A program made the translations under genes and the position numbers. The notes beneath the pieces are model-generated. The model saw nothing but the letters and a program-made list of their open reading frames with translations. It made no database searches and had not been told where the DNA came from. Positions 21,741 to 34,985 of a stretch of DNA of 64,000 nucleotides are shown here, piece by piece. Numbering within the stretch: position 1 is the stretch's first letter; every line of letters begins with the position of its first letter. The DNA comes from Timema cristinae (taxonomy: Eukaryota; Arthropoda; Insecta; Phasmatodea; Timematidae), in NCBI GenBank assembly GCA_039000515.1, contig JBCFYV010000024.1, positions 15,353,422-15,417,421 of the forward strand. Direction: 5' to 3'.

Positions 21741-23220
21741 TTAAAAGCTTCATAATAGTCCAAAGCTAGATCTTATAATGCTTTTATTATTATTACTATT
21801 ATTATTATTTCGCTATGCTTCATGCAACGTCGCACACCTAAAACCCCCGCAGGGGAGCTATTTCTCACGTGGCCTGGTAGTGGCGGGTGTCCCAAATTAA
21901 CCCCTGGAGGGAGGTCGTGAGGTGAACAGGGCCGAGGCTTGGATTGGTTAACGTGCATGCACTTCTATCATGTGACTGATTATGTCAGGTGTAATGGGAG
22001 TGAAGTTCGTTGGCTTAAAATTGATGGTGAAATTATAGTACATATATAGCCTCAAAACTTTAATGAGTTTATTAGGAACATGAATACACGAACGAGTAGT
22101 TATTTCGTTAAAATTGAACAGCTGTTACTTTACACGACGGTGTACACATTTCAATTTTATGTTCATAGAAGTCAATATTTGTGGTATCAAAACTAAAATA
22201 CTTGCTTAACTATTTTTAAAAAAAACTCAGTATCTTGTCTTGTTCCCTTTATTCAACAATTTGCTAAGTAGGCCCTACATAATGTTAAGAACTAAGCCAT
22301 GTTATGGTCATTATTACTGCATTCAGATTTCTAATTTTATTTCGGTTTGAAATATTTACCATAATTTATCCTTGGATTTAGTAGTTGATATGTTTGTCTG
22401 GGGATCCAGTTTGACATAAAACAAATTAATATCATATCCATAATCGTGGCCGAACTTTTTTAAAACGTTAGTCTTGCCATACATATAAAAATTAGAAATA
22501 TATATACACACATGCGTTATCCGTCCTAGGTTCAAAGAGGGACCCTGCCAAATTTAGTTAAATTGGTATATGCCTCTGGGAGTAATCGTGTAACAAACAG
22601 AAAAAATGCCAATTGGTCGAGTTAAAATAATATATTTACTCCATTATGTTAGTTAAACATTTAAATCGACTATTAATTTATTTCTGAAATCGCTAGAAAT
22701 ATTATTTTTGTATACATTTTCATACTTTTTCTTATTATATTTTTTTAATTGCAAATTATTCAGAACATTATCTTCAACTCTAATTGGAATCAGTCTTCAA
22801 GTACGTACAAATTACAGGCGGTGTTTTATCAAGTTTAATCAAATCAATAATATATTTGTAATTAAAATAATAAAATAATTAATTTAAACTATATTAAATT
22901 AATTTAATACTTTAGAATAATTCTAGAAATTCTGCCTACTTTATTCTAGTGTAAATATTAATTTTGAGGATGATAATCGAAAATAAAAAAACATTGATAT
23001 TATCATTGAAAAAGTGATACCTCATGATTTTAAATTAATTAAATTAACAACCACCACTTTATAATATAGGAAAAATCAATGGAATAAAACTGAGAGCCTT
23101 AATACGTTTGAACAACAAAAGATTATATCAATAATGCGCCAATGTTTGCTCTTTCCTAAGTTTGTGTGGGCTACATGTTTAATGAAACACAATGCACTAT
23201 AAATAAGAGTATGTGTTATC
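21741..23220. other. AT-rich interval
   Basis: A moderately GC-rich patch at 21820-21960 (CACGTGGCCTGG, GGAGGTCGTGAGG) could be an old SINE; the rest holds nothing I recognise. Confidence 0.35.
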
Positions 23221-23258
23221 AACACACACACACACACAAAACACACACCACACACTGG
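23221..23258. repeat. (CA)n microsatellite
   Basis: Short imperfect CA run. Confidence 0.85.
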
Positions 23259-23324
23259 CCGCGTGTTTGGTTGAGAGGCAAGGAAGGAGGCATATAAAGT
23301 TCAATTTCCATGGAAATAAGGAGA

Positions 23325-23465
23325 TAACTTTACCTGACTGCTAGAAAAGCTACTAAATCTTCTACTTTCACAAATCCATACGTTTAGCCATGTGATATTT
23401 AGCTGTAAATTTTGATATATATTTTAAATACCTATAAAATAACACTAACAATATATTAAACTGTG
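23325..23465 (-). repeat. Dispersed repeat R
   Basis: Minus-strand copy: complement reads ATATATCAAAATTTACAGCT, ATATCACATGGCTAAACGTA and TTTTCTAGCAGTCAGG. Confidence 0.6.
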
Positions 23466-23839
23466 GGCATCACTTACCCCAAAATTAAAAAAGTTTTTCT
23501 TTTATAAATTGCCCTTTTAATTAGGATTGGAGTGTATTGTTATGTCTCCAAGGAGAAAGGCAAATGTTAAGTAATAACCCCCTTACGTGCAGTTCGTATA
23601 CTGGCCTAGCATGTAACAAACTCATGCCGTGATCGAACAACTGTTATTAGAGAAATAATTGAAGGCGTGTAGAGCGAATGCATTTATGTTCGTAAATGCA
23701 AAATGTAAATAAATTATAGAGCTACTAGAATGCGAGAAACACAGATATATTCTAAGATATATAATTTAGACTAAACTCTTTAAAACTATGCATCTAGTTT
23801 GTATCGTTTTCAGAGAATAACAGTGTAAATGTATATAGG
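23466..23839. other. AT-rich interval
   Basis: Nothing recognised. Confidence 0.4.
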
Positions 23840-24240
23840 AATGTAAAACTAAGATACGTATACAAGGCCGTTTTACTGGGTATTCTCTATGGCTGTGAAA
23901 CATGGTCTCTTACCTTATATCACGAAAACAAACTTACGGTGTTCGAAAACAAGGTTGCTTAGGGATATATTTGGTTCAAAATGGGATAAAGCTACGATGG
24001 AGTAGAGAAGGTTACATAATGACTAGTTACATACCCTATACTCATCCCATAACATTATTAGGATAGTAAGGTTTTGCAGGTTACGGTGGGCAGGAGATGC
24101 AGCGCAAATGGGAGATTCTAGAACCTTGTTCATGGTACTAACTGGCAAACCTAATGGGAAGAGACCATTGGAAGACCTAGATGCAGATGGGAGGATAACA
24201 TAAGAATTAACATTAAATAGATATTGTGTAATGAGATGGA
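23840..24240 (+). pseudogene. LINE reverse-transcriptase 3' region
   Basis: Broken plus-strand frames spell YKAVLLGILYGCETWSL (23861 on), KLTVFENKV, RLRWAGDAAQMGDSR (about 24080), LTGKPNGKRPLEDLDA and finally WEDNIRI-like text leading into MDWI. This is the order found near the C-terminus of arthropod non-LTR retrotransposon ORF2 proteins. It runs directly into the 46-bp array. Confidence 0.7.
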
Positions 24241-24413
24241 CTGGATAGTACTAGCTCAAGATATGGATAGGGTGTAATGAGGTGGACTGAATAGAGCTAG
24301 ATCAAGATAGGGATAGGGTGTAATGAGGTTGACTGATTAGAATTAGATCAAGATAAAGACAGGGTGTAATGAGGCTGACTGGATAGAACTAGCTCAAGAT
24401 AAAGACAGGGTGT
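24239..24413 (+). repeat. 46-bp tandem array (left part)
   Basis: Nearly four units of GACTGGATAGAACTAGCTCA...AGGGTGTAATGAGGTG, exactly 46 bases apart, cut by the gap. The unit derives from the LINE coding end (DWIELAQ). The same unit restarts at 61060. Confidence 0.85.
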
Positions 24414-24513
24414 NNNNNNNNNNNNNNNNNNNNNNNNNNNNNNNNNNNNNNNNNNNNNNNNNNNNNNNNNNNNNNNNNNNNNNNNNNNNNNNNNNNNNNN
24501 NNNNNNNNNNNNN
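24414..24513. other. Assembly gap (100 N)
   Basis: Exactly 100 Ns, a conventional scaffold gap of unknown length. Confidence 0.99.
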
Positions 24514-27500
24514 TTTGAGCATACCCCCCTAAAAAAAAGGAAAATTTTTAAAGGAAATTCCCAGCATTTGTATGGAGGGAGGTGGGGCCCTTTTAGGAAA
24601 AGCAACCTTGTGTCTAAATATTTCAAACCCCCAACCCAAAATTCGGCCGTCTTTTTTACAAGAAAATGAAAATTTAGACAAAGCGGCCCCCGTGCGGGTG
24701 TTAAATTTTTAAATTTTTATAAAATTACAAAATAGATTTAACAGAAGGGAAAAGGTAAAAAAATACACCTCCCTTTTTAAAATTTTTAATACATTTGAAG
24801 CTTTAATTTTAAAAACACTGCGGTACGAAAATAACATATTGAGCATCCTAAACTTCCCTTTGGGAATAAATTCTGTATTTTGTTCTTTAATTTTCACTAC
24901 AACATTTTTTTGATCCCTTTTTCACTTTTTTTTTGGGATATCACTTTTTTACGCAAACAATGAACAAACCCCTCTTTTTGAAGAATTCAATTTTTGTTTT
25001 TGTACAAAACAAAGCGATTTTGGGGGCTTGTACAAAAATGTGCAGTGGAATCTAAATATAATTCTTCTCAACAAGTAAATAAAGCCCTTCGATGCAGCTG
25101 TTACCCAACTAAAGAACGTGGGGGTCAAAGAGGGACAAATCAAAAATCCCGCGAGTATAAACATGGCACTGTCATCTGCATGAAAATATGGGTTTTCAAA
25201 TGGCTTGACTTTTCGTAGTCTGGGCAGACAATACACCTAAAAAGGCATTTGAAAATTGAAAACAAAAATAAGTGCTAAGTTTGCATTTTCAACCCCTGTA
25301 TTTTTAAGTATCTATAAGTATTTTTTTTTCAAAGGGAAAAACTTGAACTTTTAATATTATTTTTGAGCATTGAATTGAGTACATAAAAGATATGGTTACA
25401 TAACACTTTGATGTACCCACCCCCCCTATATAACACATGTAGTACAGCCCCTCCCCTCCCTCTTTCCAAAACATTCGTGGTTTTTACCCCCCCCCTTTGG
25501 ATGCCCCATACTGTTTTTGTCTAAATATCAATAACAAGTGCAATCATGGATATCTCACAGATGAGTATGAGGATTTGGAAGGAAAACTTTTTATTCAAAA
25601 ATGATGATTTTTATAAATATTGTTTTATTTCATGGGTATTGATACAACTATCAAACGGTTTCTACAGTTCATACTTGACGTATTATTAAAAAAATTTATT
25701 TAGTACCCTTTATAAGCCGTTCATAAGTTTGTTTTTATAAAAAATTGGGACTGAAAACTATGTGGCTGTATTCATAATTTGTTTTCATTTTTCCTACGGT
25801 TAAGCTACGCCCTCCAACATTGCATGTTTAAAATATAAGGCCTCTATAAGACCTGTTGCACTGTTATGTCGGAAGCGCAACCCAATTAAGTTGTTTTTAT
25901 TTCTGCCTCTGCATAAGTGTTGTGAGACGTAATTTCAATAGAGGTTTTTAAGAAAGATAAAAAAAAAAGGAAGATTAAATGCAAGATGCTAGATGAAAAA
26001 AAACCCAAAGATGACAGTTTTTAGCCTCGATATCATAAAAGAAGGTAAAAAGAATGAAAGCTCGTGGATTCTTTACGAATCCTGAACGATACCAAAGGGG
26101 TTAACAATTTTTGCGGTCTGGGTTAAATTTAAATCGTAGCCGGTTGGGGAAAAATTTACCATAAAATGTACCTTGCCAGGGCGCCCGAAGTACTAACGTG
26201 ATCCTTTCCGGGAGGTCTTCCCATGCCCGATGTGATGAGATATGGTGGGGAACAGGGAAAAATTTAAACCCAACTTAAGTATAAACCCTAATAAGTTAGG
26301 GAAATTTCCCCCTTTCTGGAAAAATACCGAGGTCCAGCTGGGAGCGACCCCAGAACCCTAGGCTTGTGGGAAGCTGCATGAACATTACGCCGGGGGCCCG
26401 GTTCCCTTTGAAGATAAAGAGTCGGATTGCCCCATATGAAAAAAACACCTTAATTTTTAAATTTTTTCCCACATAAATCGCAGGACCCATTGTCAGGTTG
26501 CAAAACCTTTTATTCAATTGATTGTAAATGCACGAAGTGGAAAAATGTATCCCTTCCCCCCTCGATTGACAGGCCCTCCCTGGATTGTTTTCCCCGGTGA
26601 TTTCGTGAAAATTTAGCCGCAGCAAACAGGTAGGGAGTGCAAATTTATTGACTCGTTCTTGCGTAAACGATTTATTGGGGGAAAGGGGGAGGACCCTTGA
26701 TTTCTCCCCAAAGGGGTGATGTACCCAAAGTGTTTGTCGAGGTCCCCACTACCCCCTTGGAGCATTGTAAGTGGCCAAACGACCAAAACCCTTTTACTCC
26801 AATGAAAGATTTCCTATGGTAAAAAACATATGCAAGTGATATTTTTTAATCCGTGCCTTACTACCCATTTCCCTTTTTTACACTTATTATTTTAAATTTT
26901 TGGTTTTGGGGATTAAAGGGGGTAATTTTTGAATATATGTTCCCAAAATTTTGGTGTAAGGGGAGTAACCTCATTTTTGGGAATAAAACTCAGTACACCG
27001 ACCGAGATTCAACCTCGATTCCCCCGTCATTGGCTTTAAATTCTTGAGAGTATTTTCGTTAGACCCCGTGGCCCCCGATATCATAACAAGTATTTATTTT
27101 TATCTACTTTTTCATTAAAAAAGTATGTAATCTTGAGAAATTTTTTTCCCCGAAAAAATTATCATCTTAATTTTGTGGGTTTTCCCACACCCCTCCCCCC
27201 CCCCAAAAGGGGGATTACATTTATTTCCCACTATCCTCTGCCTATTTATGTCTGTCCTCTGTCCAGACCAAAAAATTTGATGAATTTTTTTTTTAACTTG
27301 TATTAGATAATAAAGGTTGCTTGGCCGTGTATTGATTTTTATTCTAATTCTCAAAAATTTTGGGTTTGGTACTTCAAAAAGTAAAAAAAAAAATTGTATT
27401 TTTAAAAAAACAATAAATAAACTATTGTTAAATTTTTTTTTTTTTTCAAAATGGGTTAATGATTTTGTTCAAAAAAATATCCCGGGGAATTTTTTAAGTT

Positions 27501-28255
27501 TCCTTCAATATAAAAACCAGGGGGAAAGGCTGAAATTTTGTACAAAATCAAAACTTGGGGAATTATATATGAAAAAAAATTAAACACCCCCATTTTTATA
27601 AAAAATCCATAATTAACAAATGTAATTATAGATTACTTTTGTATCCCTATTCAAGCATGTAAACTGCAGTGTCAAGTTTTATGGATATTTGACAGCTATA
27701 AAAATTTTTAAAATTAGTAAAACTCTATCAAAGTTGGTTGCAAAAAAAAATTTGTACTTTTAAAAAAGGTTCCCAAGAAAAAATGGGGTTAACTGTTTTT
27801 TGTAAAGTAGTTTAGTGATGACTTTTTGAAGCGAATACTTTGCAAACCCACCTAAAAAGGTTTTGTTTTTAAAAAGGATAACGGGGGTGTTTTGGGGATA
27901 GAAAATAACATTATTTTGTGTTTTTTTTTGAAGAATAATTAAATTTAAAGGGAGTTATAATTTTATTTTTTGAAAATTTAAAATTTTATAAAAAGCTCCA
28001 AAATTGTTTTTTCAAAAGTGAAACTAAGTAGGGGTATATGACAAATAAGACTATTCTCATTTTTTGGGAAACAAAATTTGAGGGTTCTTACTAATGAGGG
28101 ATTTTAAAAAAGTTTTGACAAAGTATTTACGATTGTCCATGTCTTTTTTGTTGTTTTTTTTTGGACTTCCCTTTTTTACCGACCAGATATCCTCAATTTG
28201 TTCTATTGGGAAAAGGGGGGAATAAGGATTATAAGAAAAAGTGTACCCCCAAATT
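24514..28255 (-). repeat. Noisy left arm of large inverted repeat
   Basis: Reverse-complement copy of 29118-33068, shorter by about 5%. Interrupted runs in the right arm become homopolymers here (for example the complement of CACCCTAAAATAAGG appears as CCCCCCTAAAAAAAAGG). The errors are dense and of a sequencing type, not an evolutionary one. All short open frames in this arm should be ignored. It carries mirrored, damaged copies of SINE B (about 26840-27085), SINE D (about 26120-26420) and repeat R (about 27640-27745). Confidence 0.85.
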
Positions 28256-29117
28256 TTATTCTATCAAAGAATAAACTATTTTTATAATAATTAAATTAGA
28301 AACATATTTACTATACAATTTCCAATCTCAGAAATGAGTCAATTACATCATTTGATTGCATTAATAAACGTGCAGAGTTAATAATCCTATATCTTGGTAT
28401 AAAATAGACTTAGTGTAGACAGTAGCCTACTTACTACGTGAATTAAAAATAATTTAATTGGATGACATAAAATGTAATGGAGTTCTTGAAAGACGTCATT
28501 AAAATAGACAAGTCAAGGTATTTTAGCTATAATCATTGTAGTCCTTGCTTTACTAAAATCGTTAAGTTTATTAAATACTAGTTTGCATAATTACCTGATC
28601 TTCTTCCTAACATGTTATTTTCATAAAGTAAGACGCGGTGCTAAATATAATAATATAATATAATAAAATATAATATAATATTTTCATAATCTTGAAAGAA
28701 GTAGAAATTTATCGATATGTAAAGCAGTGTACTTATCTATGCTATTAATATAGACACATAGCACTAAAAAGTAAAGTACAGACGAGGAAAACATTTAACA
28801 TTTTTAGTAGCAAAATCAATAACTAGACACTAATTTGTATCTATTTAACTGGTTGTGATAGAGTATGCTGGATAAATAGCTCTCAGTTGTAACTGCAAAC
28901 AATTTTTCTTCATGCTATACATACAAACATAAAAGCCGTTGCTATTTAATTATTACGATGGCACTAACAATAGGACCAACTTGTTACTTGACACCGGTGG
29001 TGACATAGGTAAAGGTGATAGTCTCTTATTGTTTGATTTTAGAGTAACTGGGACGTCGGATTCAAAAACTGCCAGGGTGTAATGAGATAACTTTTCCAAA
29101 ATGGTTTCTCGCTCTCT
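28256..29117. other. Spacer of the inverted repeat
   Basis: AT-rich unique loop between the arms. A SINE tail relic (AAGTAAGACGCGGTGCTAAA) is at 28627 and a decayed SINE B begins near 29040. Confidence 0.6.
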
Positions 29118-29689
29118 CTCAAATCAAATGTGGGTACACTTCTTCTATATAATACCTTATTCACCCCTGTTCCAATAGAACAAATATGAGGATATCTGGT
29201 CAGGTAGTAAAATGAGAGTCACAAAATAAAAACAGACAAGTTAAAGACATGGCACAATCGTAAATAGCTTTGTCATAACATTTTTAAAACTCCCTCATTA
29301 GTATAGCAACCTCTAATTACGTTTACGCATAAAAATGAGAATAGTCTTATTTGTCATATACCCCTACTTAGTTTCACTTTTTGAAATAACAAATTTTGGA
29401 GCTTTTTATGAAAATTTTAAATTTTCAAAAATTAATAATTTATAAGCTACCCTTAAATTAATTATTCTATCTAAAAAAACACAAATATAGAGTGTTATTT
29501 TCTATACCAAACACTCCCCAGTTATCCATTTTAAACAAAACCGTTAGGTCGGTTTGCAAAGTATTTCGCATTCTTAACAAGTCATCACTAAACTACTCTT
29601 ACAAAAAACAAGTGTATACATCCCATTTTTCTTAGGAAGCCTGTTTTAGAAGTACAAACTTTTTTTGCAACCAACATTGATAGAGTTTT

Positions 29690-29835
29690 ACTATATTTTA
29701 ATAATTTTATAGCTGTCGATAATATCCATAAAACTTGACAGCTGCAGATTACATGACTTGAAGTATGGATACGAAAAGTAGATCTAGTAATTATCTATTT
29801 GTTAAGTAATGGATTTCTTATGAAAATCGGGGTGA
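29690..29835 (+). repeat. Dispersed repeat R
   Basis: Contains ACTTGACAGCTGCAGATTAC, ATGACTTGAAGTATGGAT and AAAGTAGATCTAGTAATT. Confidence 0.6.
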
Positions 29836-30365
29836 TTAATGTTTTTTTCATACTATATATTCCCCAGAGTTTTGATTTTGTACAAAATCTTCAGCCATTC
29901 CCCTGGTTTTAATATTGAAGGAAACTTCAAAAATTACCCGGATATTAATTTTGAACAAAATCATTAAAGCCATTTTGAAAAAAAAAAAAAAATTAACAAT
30001 AGTTTAGTTATTGATTTTTAAAAATACAATTTTTATTTTACATTTTTGTAAGCTACCTAACCTAAATTTGAGAATTAGAATAAAAATCAATACACGGCCA
30101 AGGCATGACCATTTATTATCTGAATATCAAGTGTAAACAAAATTCATCAAATGTTTTGGATCATGGACAGAGGACAGACATATAGATAGGCAGATGGATA
30201 GTCGGAAATAAATGTAATACCCACTTTGGGAGGGGGGAGGGGGTGTGGAGACATACCACAAAATGTAGAGATTGATAATTATATCGAGGAAGAAAATTCT
30301 CAAGATTACAGTACTTTATCTATATGAGAAAGTAGATAAAAATACAATACTTGTATATGACTCAC

Positions 30366-30606
30366 TTCGGTGGCCACGTGGTCTAACGCACTACTCTCAC
30401 AGTAGATTAAACTGCCAATGACGGGGAGATCGAGGTTTGAATCTCGGTCGGGTGTACTGAGGTTTTATTCCAAAATGAGGTCTCACTCTCCTTACACGCA
30501 AATACTGGAACATATATTCTAAATATAGCCCTTCTAATCTCACAAACCAATTAATTAGTACATAAGTGTAAAAATGGAATGGGTAGTAAGGCACGGCATT
30601 AAAAAA
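30366..30606 (+). repeat. SINE family B
   Basis: Head GGTGGCCACGTGGTCTAACG, B box GGTTTGAATC, GGGTGTACTGAGG and a decayed tail (AATGGGTAGTAAGGCACGGC). Confidence 0.8.
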
Positions 30607-31058
30607 TATCACTTGCATATGCGTTTACCAGTAGGAAATCTATTCATTGAGACTGTCAAAGGATTGGTCGTGTTGGCCACTTACAATGTCTCCAAGGTGG
30701 ATAGTGGGCGACCTCGACAAACACGTTTGGATACATCCATCCCATGGACGAGAAATCAAGGGTCCTCCCCCTTCACTCCTCACATACATCGTTCACGCAA
30801 GAATCGAGTCTAATAAATTTGCACGTCCGTACGCTGTTTGCTGCGGCTAATTCAGTCACGTACTGCACCGGGAACACAATCCAGGTAGGCCTTGCTCAGA
30901 TCGAGGTGAAGGTATCACATTTTCCACTTCGTGCATTTACAATCAATTGTAATGAATAGGTTTTGCAACCTGACAAGTGGGTCCTGCGATTGATGTGGGA
31001 AAATTTAAAATTAAGGTGTTATTTCATATGGGGCAGATCCGACTCTTTATCTTCAAGG

Positions 31059-31385
31059 TAACCGGCCCCATGGCGTAATGTTCAGTGCAGCTCTCTACAA
31101 GCCTAGGGGTTCTGGGGTCGACTCCCAGCTGGTACCTCGGGTATTTATCCAGAAAGGGGAATTACCCTAACTATCATTAGGGTTTATACTTAAGTTGGGT
31201 TTAAGTTTTTCCACTGGTTCCACACCATCATCTCATCACATCGGGACATGGGAAGAGCCTCCACGGAAAGGATGCACGATTAGTACATTCGGGCGTCCTC
31301 TGGACAACGGTACATTATTACTGGCTAATATTTCCACAACCTGAGCTACGATTGATGTAACCCAGACGCGCAAAATTGTTATACC
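31059..31385 (+). repeat. SINE family D
   Basis: B box GGTCGACTCCCAGCTGGTAC, body GGGAATTACCCTAACTATCA and CATCATCTCATCACATCGG, then CTCTGGACAACGG. Confidence 0.65.
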
Positions 31386-32023
31386 TTCAAGGTATCGTTC
31401 AGGATTGCGTGAAAGAATCCACGAGCTTTCATATCTTCTCTACCTTCTTGTATGATATCGAGGCTATAACTGTCATCTTGGGTTTTATTCATCTAGACAG
31501 TCTTGCATATATCTTCCTTTTTATTTATCTTTCTTAATTCCTCTAGTTGAAATTACGTCTCACAACATCTTATTGCAGAGGCAGAAAATAAACACAACAT
31601 TAATTGAGGTTGCGCTTCCGACATAACAGTGCAACAGGTCTTATAGAGGCCATTATATTGTAAGCAATGCAATGTTGGAGGGCGTAGCTTCAACCGGTAG
31701 GAGATAATGATAAACATAATGTATGAATACAGCCATCATAGTTACAGTCCAATTTTCATAATAACAAACTTATGAGACGGCTTATAAAGGGTACTAAATA
31801 TAATTTTTCTATATTAATACGTCAAGTGATGATATCTGTAGATATCGCGTTTGATAGATTGTATCAATACCTATGAAATAAAACTAATATTATAGTAAAA
31901 ATCTATCATTGTTGACATAAAAAGTTTTTCCTGTCCAAATCCTACACTACTCATCTGTGAGATAGTCCAAGTGATTGCACTTGTGTGATTGATATATTAT
32001 AGACAAACAACAGTATGGCTGCA

Positions 32024-32145
32024 CGTCCAAGGGGTCGTCAATAAACCACGTAATGTTTTGAAGAGGAGAGGGGAGGGGGGTTCTGATAGCTACATGCTGT
32101 TATATGGAGGGAGGGTGGGGTACATCAAAGTGTTATGTAACACAT
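32024..32145. repeat. MITE-like repeat with GGGGTCGTC end
   Basis: Begins GGGGTCGTCAATAAACCACG, has a G-rich middle and ends near GTGTTATGTAACAC. A second copy in the opposite orientation lies at 35356-35482. The bases just upstream (TATAGACAAACAACAGTATG) resemble the 59-bp unit at 35490. Confidence 0.5.
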
Positions 32146-32633
32146 ATCTTATATGTACTCAAATTCTAATGCTCAAAAATAATATTATTGTTCATGTTTT
32201 CACCTTTGATAAACATACTTATAGATAGCTTAAAAATATCTATGGAGTTGAAAATGCAAGCTTAGCACTTACTTTTTGTTTATCAATATTTCAAATGCAC
32301 TTATAGGTGTCATTGTCTGCCCGAGACTACGAACGTCAAGCACATTTGAAAACCCATATTTTCATGCAGATGACAGTGCCATGTTTATACTCGCGGCACT
32401 TGTTTAGATTTGTCCATCTACTGACCCCCTCACGTTCTTTAGTTGGATAACAGCTGTCAGTCGAAGCGGCTTTCATTTATCAGTATAGTTGAGATGAATT
32501 ATGATTTAGATTCCTACTGCACATTCTTGTACATAGGCCCTGAATAATCGCTTGTGTTTGTACAAAAACAAAAATTGAATTCTTCAAAAAGAGGAGATTT
32601 GTTCATTGTTTGCGTATAAAAAGTGATATCCAG

Positions 32634-32803
32634 AAAAAATAGTGGAAGAGTATCAAAAAGATGTTGTAGTGAAATGTAAAGAAGCAAAAGTACAGAATTT
32701 ATCTCAAGGCAAGTTTGAGGAGTGCATCAATAGTGTTATTTCTTCGTACCAGCAGCATGTTATGAAAATTAAAGCTTCAAATGTCATTAATTATTTTCAA
32801 AAG
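32634..32803 (+). other. Candidate coding exon
   Basis: An open frame of 56 codons (VEEYQKDVVVKCKEAK ... SVISSYQQHVMKIKASNV) begins just after ATATCCAG, a possible acceptor, and ends at CAAAAG|GTAGGTG, a good donor. The composition is protein-like (Lys/Glu/Val/Ser mix) unlike the surrounding low-complexity frames. I do not recognise the family. It could be a host exon or a piece of an unlisted transposon gene. Confidence 0.3.
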
Positions 32804-32875
32804 GTAGGTGTATTTATACCTTTTCCCTTCTGTTAAATCTATTGTGTATATATAAATTCAAATATTATACACCTG

Positions 32876-33060
32876 CTACGGTGGCCGCTTTGTCTAAATT
32901 TTCATTCTCTTAGTAAACTAGACGGCCGATGTTGGGGCTATGGGGTTCGAATACTATTCAGATCTACTAAGGGTTGCTTTTCCTAAATGGTCTCCCACTC
33001 TCCCTCCATACAAATGCTGGTAGATTTCCTTTAAAATTCTACCTTATTTTAGGGTGGTAT
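32876..33060 (+). repeat. SINE family B, degenerate
   Basis: Head CGGTGGCCGCTTTGTCTAAA, B-box relic GGGTTCGAATACT and TTTCCTAAATGGTCTCCCAC. Confidence 0.55.
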
Positions 33061-33089
33061 GCTCAAATTGTAATTATTGTAATTTTTTA

Positions 33090-33260
33090 AATTATATTTA
33101 TCTAATGTAGTAGAAATGAGAACGGTAGAATTTTAGAGGTAATCTACCCTCATTAACGCGGAGATAGAATATAAAACCATTTAGAAAAAGCCACTCTGAG
33201 TAAACCCGACAGGTATTTGAACCCTGATCTCTGCTTCATTGGCCATCTAGTCTTTTTCTA
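33090..33260 (-). repeat. SINE family B, degenerate inverted copy
   Basis: Complement of the B body (AACCATTTAGAAAAAGCC) and head (TTGAACCCTGATCTCTGCTT). Confidence 0.45.
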
Positions 33261-33424
33261 GAGTGAAGCCAGGATCCAGGATCGATGTTGGAACGAAACA
33301 TGAATCTAGGAATTGATAAGTTAATCAGAGTAAAATTGAAGATTAATCCTATACTAATTTAGAAATGTTGCATACCTATAATTGTTTAAATAGCTCTCTA
33401 TATGATGATAATATGACAATTAAA

Positions 33425-34985
33425 ATAATTAATACGGAACCACGCACGGACTTTCTCGTTCTATTGTTTAAAAATGGATATATTTATTCAAAACTCGAAA
33501 TATATGTGATACGAAATAATATACACTAGCAAAACCAAGCATAAATTGCATTATACTTATGTATAAAATTTTTGAATCGTGGTTTTAAATTTTATAATTT
33601 TATTTTTAAAGAATTAATGTTCTCATTTGTATGTTTGGACCAATAAAAAAGAGCAATAAGGAGTCCACAAGGATCAACACTTCGTATTAAAATTTCGATT
33701 TCCGGTTAAAATTTTCAACATTTTATTAGGTGTTACACATTTTCATGTCATTGCCTTGCTATTAAATTCCTCATTTAACCAATAAAAAAATGTAAATATC
33801 GACTGTTGGGTCTAAAATGGAGATAGATAATGGTTTCTCCCAAGAGGTTTAAGGAAAAATACCATATACTTTTTGAGAGACTTACTTATATTTAATTACT
33901 TTATGGCATTGGATAATTATTGCGTTAAAACTTAAGTAGTGCTTCTTAACAACTAAAGCTCAAAAAATTGTATTAATATATTTCATAATATCTCAGAAAC
34001 TGTTGGATTTATAAAAATATATATCATATAAAAGTAATTTTTTTTAACAGTACTATAATTTTGAAATGATAAGTTATTTAGTATCTCAAATAGTTGCGGA
34101 GATACGTAAATATCTGTTTCTGTAAAGTACCCTAAAAGTCATTTTCACGGGAAAATGAAAATAGCCAGTTTATTTATAATATTAATCCACGCCTAGATAT
34201 GAATTTTAATCAAAATTGTTAGAGCCGATTTTGAGAAAATCTATTTTCTATACTTTTCACCCTTTATTAAACTACTCTTAATTTTAAGTTTAAACAGACA
34301 CACAGACAGACGGAATTGCAAAGACCACTTTTTAGCTTTCGAGATTTCATGAGACGTCGACATCCATCATCATTTCACGTTAAATTTTTTACGGTCGCAA
34401 TACTTCGAAAAGTGAATAAATATCTATATTTGCAAAAATATTGAAAGTTGTTTGTTATATAAAAATGTGCTTCGAATAAAATATTTGTATTATAAAGAGA
34501 CCTACATATTTGTAATGATAATTAATTCCATATTTTAAATAGTTTAGGAGGTATTATAAAAAAGTGATAATTCAGTCACCAGATCGGAGCCCTTAAACTC
34601 ATTTTTCTTAAATATCTAGAGTAGTCATTATTTTTGGAATATTTATAAAGATTTATAAATTAAATTTAATCAAAATCGTTAGAGCAGATTTTGAGAAAAT
34701 CGACTTTTTATCTTTTTGCCCCTTAGTAAATTACCCTTAATTTTATGGTTGGATATCCAATTCTAAATACCCTCGGGGCAACCCTATGAAAACCTTAGAT
34801 ACCAGGTTTTAGCCCGATCGGTAAAATAGTTTGGGCTCTAGTTGAAGGTACAGACAGACAGACATTCAAAAACAACTTTTTTGGATTTGGTGGGTCATGA
34901 ATCGTCAAGATTCATCAAAATATCGAGCTCGATTTTTTGACGATCACAATACTTTTTCTACCTGAAGATAGCGAGAAAGTAAAAA
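33425..34985 (+). mobile_element. 1.56-kb dispersed element, copy 1
   Basis: Matches 42646-44232 end to end in opposite orientation. Its ends carry an inverted ~11-base motif (GGACTTTCTCG at the left, complement of ACTTTCTCGCTAT at the right). Inside are ACAGACAGACAG and two related modules (TCAAAATYGTTAGAGC, GATTTTGAGAAAATC, CCTT(T/A)(A/G)TTAAACTAC). No coding frame. Probably a non-autonomous DNA element; the superfamily is unknown to me. Confidence 0.6.

Larger units (their letters stand above)
29118..33068 (+). repeat. Clean right arm of large inverted repeat
   Basis: Counterpart of 24514-28255 with ordinary sequence quality. Contents are listed separately: repeat R, SINE B, SINE D, a MITE and a possible exon. 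Confidence 0.85.

Noticed and set aside
24709..27583. Short ORFs in the left arm of the inverted repeat
   Set aside because: The sequence is a corrupted copy of the right arm; frames do not match the clean version.
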